10,547 nt of DNA, from assembly GCA_051881635.1 (NCBI GenBank), contig JBJEQG010000136.1:1-10547 (forward strand), given 5' to 3'. Under the pieces are notes generated by a model. It ran no database searches. It was not told where the DNA came from and saw nothing but the letters and a program-made list of their open reading frames with translations. Below, in pieces: positions 7,601 to 10,547 of this stretch (the stretch's first letter is position 1; every line of letters begins with the position of its first letter). This DNA is from JBJEQG01 sp051881635. Its GTDB lineage: Bacteria; Bacillota; Clostridia; Oscillospirales; Acutalibacteraceae. A program made the translations under genes and the position numbers.

Positions 7601-8415
7601 TCACGGGTTGTATCTTTGCCGTAAACCTCATCTCTGGACGCATAATACATCTTCAAAGCGTCCTCCAAAGTTTGGGATAATGCACCCTTTTCAATTTCTA
7701 TATCTTCCAGGCGTGTTAAAAAGGTGGTATGACGGCAGTGGTCAGACCAATAGGTATCAATCACTCTCAGCTCAGTTACAGTCGGGTCACGATGTTCCGT
7801 ATCCCTGAAATAATCACGGCAGAATTTTAAATCCTCCAAAGTCATGGCAAAACCCATAGAGTTAAAATAAGCCTGCATTTGTGTATCGTCCCAACGGATA
7901 AAGTCCGTAATAACGGCAACATCGGCGGGAACATCAGCTTTCATATCCAAACTTTCTGGTTTATCCATAGAGGCACGGCGTGACTCTACGGGGTTAATCA
8001 AATAATGCTGAATTTTCTCAAATTCAGCCTCCGTAATATCCCCACGAACAGCAATAACCTTTGCACTGACAACCTGCGGTCTGTCACCCTGTGTCAAAAG
8101 CTGTACGCACTGTGCGGCAGAATCGGCTCTCTGGTCATATTGTCCCGGCAGATATTCCATTGCAAAGACCTTAAAACCGTCCATGTTCGGCAGAACTTCA
8201 TCATAAACCGTATCAGCGTTGGTTTCACTGAAAATCGTATTTTTAGCTTTTTCAAAATTTTCTCCGTCCAAACCCGCTATATCATAACGGTTCAAAATAC
8301 GGACAGCCTCGATTGCTTTCAGTCCCAAATTTTGACGCAAATCGGCTTTCATATTGACAGCCTCAATGTCAAATCCGGAACGCTTTTCAACAAAAATTCT
8401 CTTTACATCAGCCAT
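4648..8415 (-). CDS. purL: Phosphoribosylformylglycinamidine synthase, single-chain form
   Basis: Converts FGAR, glutamine and ATP to FGAM, the fourth step of purine synthesis. All parts are fused in one ~1255-residue chain: an N-terminal PurS-like region, the linker motif YWSDHCRHTTF (residues 222-232), the first AIRS-type half with FKNETHNHPTEIEPFGG (from 323), a second half with PSIGGKDSMSG (from 783), and a C-terminal glutamine amidotransferase with nucleophile C1096 in LGICNGFQ and H1226/E1228 in MGHSER. Nothing essential is missing. The length fits the shorter single-chain clade found in clostridia and streptococci rather than the ~1295-residue proteobacterial enzyme or the split PurS/PurQ/PurL of Bacillus. 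I chose ATG 8415 because it has GGGGA five bases upstream and matches homologous N-termini (ADVKRIFVEKR); the in-frame ATG at 8427 has its only SD-like GGAG one base away. The gene stands alone, with its own promoter and terminator and no other pur gene nearby. Confidence 0.96.
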   Translation of the reverse strand: MADVKRIFVEKRSGFDIEAVNMKADLRQNLGLKAIEAVRILNRYDIAGLDGENFEKAKNTIFSETNADTVYDEVLPNMDGFKVFAMEYLPGQYDQRADSAAQCVQLLTQGDRPQVVSAKVIAVRGDITEAEFEKIQHYLINPVESRRASMDKPESLDMKADVPADVAVITDFIRWDDTQMQAYFNSMGFAMTLEDLKFCRDYFRDTEHRDPTVTELRVIDTYWSDHCRHTTFLTRLEDIEIEKGALSQTLEDALKMYYASRDEVYGKDTTRDVSLMDMALIGMKLLKKRGLIPDLDVSDEINACSIEVPVTIDGKTEQWLVQFKNETHNHPTEIEPFGGAATCLGGAIRDPLSGRAYVYQAMRVTGSGDPTIPFEQTLAGKLPSRKITTGAAAGYSSYGNQIGLATGQVTEIYDQGYVAKRMEIGAVIGASPKSNVVRGVPSANDVIVLLGGRTGRDGCGGATGSSKAHTMESIETCGAEVQKGNPPTERKIQRLFRNGDIAHMIKRCNDFGAGGVCVAIGELADGLTVDLDKVTKKYDGLDGTELAISESQERMAVVLDPKDTEAFIKAAREENLEATAVAVVTEEPRLLLNWRGKTIVNLSREFLNTNGVTQRAKAYISTPKAENSYRHNVPKALEGMDTAEAFKANLSRLEVCSQKGLSERFDSSIGAATVLMPFGGVTQLTPEEAMAAKIPLLHGETDDATAMSFGYIPGISRWSPFHGAAYAVTESLSKLAAIGANPLTARLTFQEYFERLHDVPSRWGKPAAALLGAMTAQIEMGIPSIGGKDSMSGSFEDLDVPPTLVSFAVAMTKASKTISAAFKKAGSKVIYVPLPENKATLMPDWEKLKKMYKAVYQLMQDGKVLSASVVREGGAAAAVCRMSFGNKIGFRFEKELTAKELFAPLSGSMILELAEGAELCSCTTSYDLGYTTEESTIVVNGTALAIDELITEWTGKLEKVFPTKAACPAMSRDIPLYTERNTSSPVIKTAKPKVFIPVFPGTNCEVDTARAFEKAGAETELLIVKNLTPSDIEETIERMVKAIESAQMIMLPGGFSGGDEPDGSGKFIATTFRNPRVSEAVNNLLKNRDGLMLGICNGFQALIKLGLVPYGEIRDLKADDPTLTFNTIGRHISRMAYTRVTSVKSPWLSSVNAGDVFAIPISHGEGRFVVTDEMLDQLIANGQIATQYVDTNGKPSDNTEFNTNGSVCAIEGITSPDGRVLGKMGHSERKGTNLYGNVPFAKDQFLFESGVKYFK

Positions 8416-8430
8416 TTTTGTCCCCATTCT

Positions 8431-8490
8431 CCACGCAAAGACGGTTGTATATGCCGACTGTCAAAAAGCGTGGCTGTATTTAATCGGCAT
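8431..8490 (-). promoter_or_regulatory. purL leader with potential H-type pseudoknot, candidate cis-regulatory RNA
   Basis: In the purL 5' leader ATGCCGA (8490-8484) pairs with TCGGCAT (8457-8451), extendable by a T-G wobble and a T-A pair to nine pairs. The loop contains CCACGC (8473-8468), which is fully complementary to GCGTGG (8436-8431) downstream of the stem. Together they form an H-type pseudoknot whose second stem takes in the first two Gs of GGAG, close to the start codon. It does not match any purine-related riboswitch consensus I can recall (guanine, ZTP, PRPP, THF). It is a structural prediction by eye only. Confidence 0.4.
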
Positions 8491-8508
8491 GGATTTCATA
8501 ACAATTTT

Positions 8509-8537
8509 ATTCTACCACAGCCCCCTGTTTTTTTCAA
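8509..8537 (-). promoter_or_regulatory. Predicted sigma-A promoter of purL
   Basis: On the minus strand, TTGAAA (8537-8532), 17 bp, TAGAAT (8514-8509); each hexamer matches five of six consensus bases. A TG one base before the -10 gives an extended -10. Transcription would start near 8502, leaving about 87 nt before the ATG at 8415. No PurR-type operator (CCGAA/TTCGG arms) is evident. Confidence 0.75.
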
Positions 8538-8570
8538 GTACAGTCCATGGTTGGAGATAAATTTATAAAC

Positions 8571-8607
8571 AAAAAGGAACCGTTGACGACAATAAGCCAA
8601 CAGTTCC
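8571..8607 (-). terminator. Rho-independent terminator after the SAP-domain gene
   Basis: On the minus strand GGAACTGTTGG (8607-8597) pairs with TCAACGGTTCC (8586-8576) over 11 positions with two G-T wobbles, followed by five Ts (8575-8571). It separates the accessory gene string from the purL promoter, which starts 34 bases further on. Confidence 0.88.
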
Positions 8608-8635
8608 GTTCATCTGAAAAATATATAACCTGTAT

Positions 8636-9235
8636 TTAATTTTCTAATATTATAAGGTCTGACCTCTCATATCTATTATGCCCCCGTAACTGTTTTTTGT
8701 ACTTCCAACACTTAATGGCATCATCTAATGTTTTGCCCTGATTATCTTCAAAAAAGTCACGAATATAGGTATTATATTCAAATTGCTGACCTATTGATGT
8801 TTTACCCTTTTTCTTATCCTCTAAAATTTGATAATATGCAATAATGGCTTCCTTGTAGGTTTTACCCGCATTATTTTTCAGCCATTTTTGAAAAAGCACA
8901 TTAAAAGAAAAACTGTTTCCAATATGTTTTTTAAAAAACGCTCTATGTTTTTCGGAACAAACAAAATTTTCCTCTATCTTTGTATCCTCGTCAATATTTT
9001 CAATTTGCGTTTCCTTTTTCTTATATGTACTTTTGGGAGATAATATCTCGTCTGTATCTAAAAAATGGGATATTCTGTCTGTAAGTTCTACTTTGCCGCC
9101 TACTGTCGGCAATCCGTTTTTTCTGCAAAAATCAACCAATTCCTCTTTCAAATAATAAAACTCACGAAATGTTTTGCTGTCTAATTTTTTATCTAAAACA
9201 GGTCGACTTTTATACTCGCTATCTTGAATTTGCAT
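8636..9235 (-). CDS. SAP-domain protein with DUF6434-type C-terminus
   Basis: A 199-residue, probably cytoplasmic protein. Residues 27-60 (FYYLKEELVDFCRKNGL, then GGKVELTDRISHFL) have the helix-loop-helix pattern of a SAP domain, a small fold usually associated with nucleic-acid binding. A charged linker (65-92) leads to a C-terminal block (93-193: FSFNVLFQKWLKNNAGKTY, FEYNTYIRDFFEDN, AIKCWKYKK, GHNRYERSDL) that I recognise from bacterial SAP proteins annotated with DUF6434; that name is from memory. Function is unknown; a DNA- or RNA-binding role is inferred from the fold only. The ATG at 9235 is chosen because GGAGG lies five bases upstream; a longer reading from GTG 9310 adds 25 residues unlike the family and overlaps the preceding stop. 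The gene is 71 nt downstream of an XRE gene in the same direction and ends at a terminator. Confidence 0.88.
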   Translation of the reverse strand: MQIQDSEYKSRPVLDKKLDSKTFREFYYLKEELVDFCRKNGLPTVGGKVELTDRISHFLDTDEILSPKSTYKKKETQIENIDEDTKIEENFVCSEKHRAFFKKHIGNSFSFNVLFQKWLKNNAGKTYKEAIIAYYQILEDKKKGKTSIGQQFEYNTYIRDFFEDNQGKTLDDAIKCWKYKKQLRGHNRYERSDLIILEN

Positions 9236-9306
9236 TTTACCCTCCTTATCAAGAGCTAAGATAATGTCTGATAAATTTATGTATGTGTTCAGGAAATATA
9301 AATTCC

Positions 9307-9780
9307 TCACTTACTTTTATTCTTATACGCTAACCAACGACCAAGAAGGAAAACTCCTATCAACATTTCCGCAATAGATGTTCCTAACATCACACCCGAA
9401 AGAAAGCCTTGAATATCTGTTCCGCCAAATGCTTGAGAAAGTGCGAGCATAACACCACCCATAATTATTAAAATAAATCCAATAAACATGGTTTTGGTTT
9501 TTTTCAAGTCTTGTATTTCTTTAATCATACCGACAATCTGCTCATTGTCATAAGTATGCATGTTTTTTTCATCTTTCTCGCCGTTCATCAATTCGGCGAG
9601 GGTTATGTTCAACTCTTTACATAACAATTCAACTATGGAATAATCTGGCATACATTTTCCCGTTTCCCATTTTGAAATCGTTTTATTTGAAACATTCAAT
9701 CGTGTAGCAAGCTGTTCTTGTGTCAGATTTTGCTCCTTTCGTTTTCTTGTTATGAATTTACCTATTGCAATTTGATCCAT
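9307..9780 (-). CDS. XRE-family regulator with C-terminal membrane anchor
   Basis: A 157-residue protein with an N-terminal lambda-repressor-type HTH (residues 6-64: FITRKRKEQNLTQEQLATRL, VSNKTISKWETGKCMPDYS) and a C-terminal pair of hydrophobic segments (about 98-117 and 124-148) joined by a short linker and ending in a basic tail (AYKNKSK). The HTH therefore should face the cytoplasm while tethered to the membrane. Such HTH-plus-two-helix proteins are common in Clostridia and usually unassigned. GGAGG at 9794-9790, nine bases before the ATG, supports the start. The 113-nt gap upstream has a TATACT (9814-9809) that could be a -10, but no convincing -35, so I cannot tell whether it has its own promoter or is read through from the GyrI-like gene. 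The SAP gene follows. Confidence 0.9.
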   Translation of the reverse strand: MDQIAIGKFITRKRKEQNLTQEQLATRLNVSNKTISKWETGKCMPDYSIVELLCKELNITLAELMNGEKDEKNMHTYDNEQIVGMIKEIQDLKKTKTMFIGFILIIMGGVMLALSQAFGGTDIQGFLSGVMLGTSIAEMLIGVFLLGRWLAYKNKSK

Positions 9781-9893
9781 ATTTTAATACCTCCTTTTTT
9801 TCGTAATAAGTATAGCTTTTCCGCCCAAAAAATTACACCCCTTGTAAAGCGAATTTGAGTGGAATTAGATATTTTTCAAAAATCCCCAATTTA

Positions 9894-10526
9894 TTATTTC
9901 TTTTTAATAGGGTGTCTTATAACGGTTTTCCATTTTTCAGGAGCAACCTTCCTTGCATCGGACATATAGATTTCATGGTGCAGGCGTTCTCCATTTATAT
10001 CATTTTCATATTCGTTTTCCTCCAAAAAACTATCCATCAATGCTACTGTTCTCGGTTCATCGTCAAACGAACCAATGTGCATGATTTGAACGCATAATCC
10101 CTCGTCAACCGTCAAAAATTCGGCAGAAGAACAATCAAGTTTTTTCTTTTGTTCTGCGGTCGCAACCGCCCATTCAAAATCTTTTCTCGATACAAAATCG
10201 GGTAGGCGAATAACGGAAATCCAATGAAAAGTTGATTTGTCACTGTAATCTATGCCTTCAACATTTTCCTGTTCCCAAAAGCCTTCAAGGGGCGGCACAA
10301 CATATTCAAAAAATCCTTCAATTTTATAATTGCTCTTGTAACTCATCTTCAAAGTATAGGCTATGGCATACAATATACTGATTGCCTTTTGGTAAGCACC
10401 GTCCGTTTCATTTGGATCTCCCTTTCCACGAACAGCAATATAATTCATTTTCGGAACATTTACAATTTCGGGTTGATTTTTCGGCATATAAAATACCTTA
10501 AATTCCTTTTTGAAATCAAAAGCCAT
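9894..10526 (-). CDS. GyrI-like small-molecule-binding domain protein
   Basis: A 210-residue protein made of one GyrI-like (SHS2-type, AraC effector-binding-like) domain without a DNA-binding part. Recognisable stretches are the N-terminal FDFKKEFKVFYMPKNQP, PKMNYIAVRGKGDPN (26-40), GFFEYVVPPLEGFW (71-84), ISVIRLPDFVSRKDFEWAV (103-121), LTVDEGLCVQIMHIGSFDDE (138-157) and the C-terminal LHHEIYMSDARKV...TVIRHPIKK. Free-standing proteins of this family bind small aromatic or cationic compounds, and some relatives (YtkR7, C10R6) hydrolyse cyclopropanoid DNA-alkylating toxins; whether this one is a binder or an enzyme cannot be read from the sequence. GGAG (10537-10534), seven bases upstream, supports the ATG. 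It is followed after 113 nt by an XRE gene in the same direction. No terminator is visible between them. Confidence 0.9.
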   Translation of the reverse strand: MAFDFKKEFKVFYMPKNQPEIVNVPKMNYIAVRGKGDPNETDGAYQKAISILYAIAYTLKMSYKSNYKIEGFFEYVVPPLEGFWEQENVEGIDYSDKSTFHWISVIRLPDFVSRKDFEWAVATAEQKKKLDCSSAEFLTVDEGLCVQIMHIGSFDDEPRTVALMDSFLEENEYENDINGERLHHEIYMSDARKVAPEKWKTVIRHPIKKK

Positions 10527-10547
10527 TTTTCCGCTCCTTTCAATTTT

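Noticed and set aside
5036..7808. Numerous plus-strand and alternate-frame open frames inside purL
   Set aside because: They mirror the codon structure of the conserved purL gene, lack ribosome binding sites and resemble no protein family.
8416..8427. purL start at ATG 8427 (four residues longer)
   Set aside because: Its SD-like GGAG is only one base away; ATG 8415 fits the family N-terminus better, though the longer form cannot be excluded.
9236..9310. Longer SAP-domain protein starting at GTG 9310 with a GTGA overlap to the XRE stop
   Set aside because: The ATG at 9235 has a GGAGG site at ideal spacing, and the extra 25 residues do not look like the family.
9795..9893. Promoter for the membrane-anchored XRE gene (TATACT at 9814-9809)
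   Set aside because: No acceptable -35 at 16-18 bp spacing, so it was not listed as a feature.
1..10547. CRISPR arrays, tRNA/rRNA genes, insertion sequences or phage genes
   Set aside because: No regularly spaced repeats, tRNA-like cloverleaf, transposase, integrase or terminal inverted repeats were seen on either strand.

Overview
The window looks like a chromosomal segment of a low-to-moderate-GC Firmicute, most likely a gut-type member of the Clostridia. This is inferred from AGGAG-type ribosome binding sites, near-consensus sigma-A promoters, short U-tailed terminators, a Cys-rich clostridial-style HisRS, a single-chain PurL of the shorter ~1250-residue type, and several protein families common in Clostridia. 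A run of exactly 100 Ns shows that it comes from a scaffolded draft or metagenome assembly.

Layout: (1) 1-335, minus strand: start of a DtxR/MntR-type metal-dependent repressor that runs off the left edge. (2) 455-3260, plus strand: a consensus promoter drives tatD, then a short-chain dehydrogenase (ATGA overlap with tatD), then hisS. The hisS gene is interrupted by the N gap and followed by a strong terminator. (3) 3287-4627: a two-gene divergent module. A small XRE regulator (+) faces away from an uncharacterised two-helix membrane/coiled-coil protein (-). They share an intergenic region with a perfect 24-bp palindrome placed as an operator for both promoters. (4) 4648-8537, minus strand: a solitary full-length purL with its own extended -10 promoter and an ~87-nt leader that can be folded into an H-type pseudoknot next to the ribosome binding region. 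(5) 8571-10526, minus strand: three small accessory genes read in the same direction: a GyrI-like domain protein, a membrane-anchored XRE regulator and a SAP/DUF6434-type protein, closed by a terminator.

The housekeeping genes (tatD, SDR, hisS, purL) are ordinary. The less explained parts are the palindrome-controlled membrane protein/XRE pair inserted between hisS and purL, the purL leader structure, and the GyrI-XRE-SAP string. No mobile element, CRISPR array, tRNA or rRNA was seen. No gene-free stretch exceeds 300 bases. The largest gaps are 336-531 (two divergent promoters) and 8416-8635 (purL leader and promoter plus the upstream gene's terminator).
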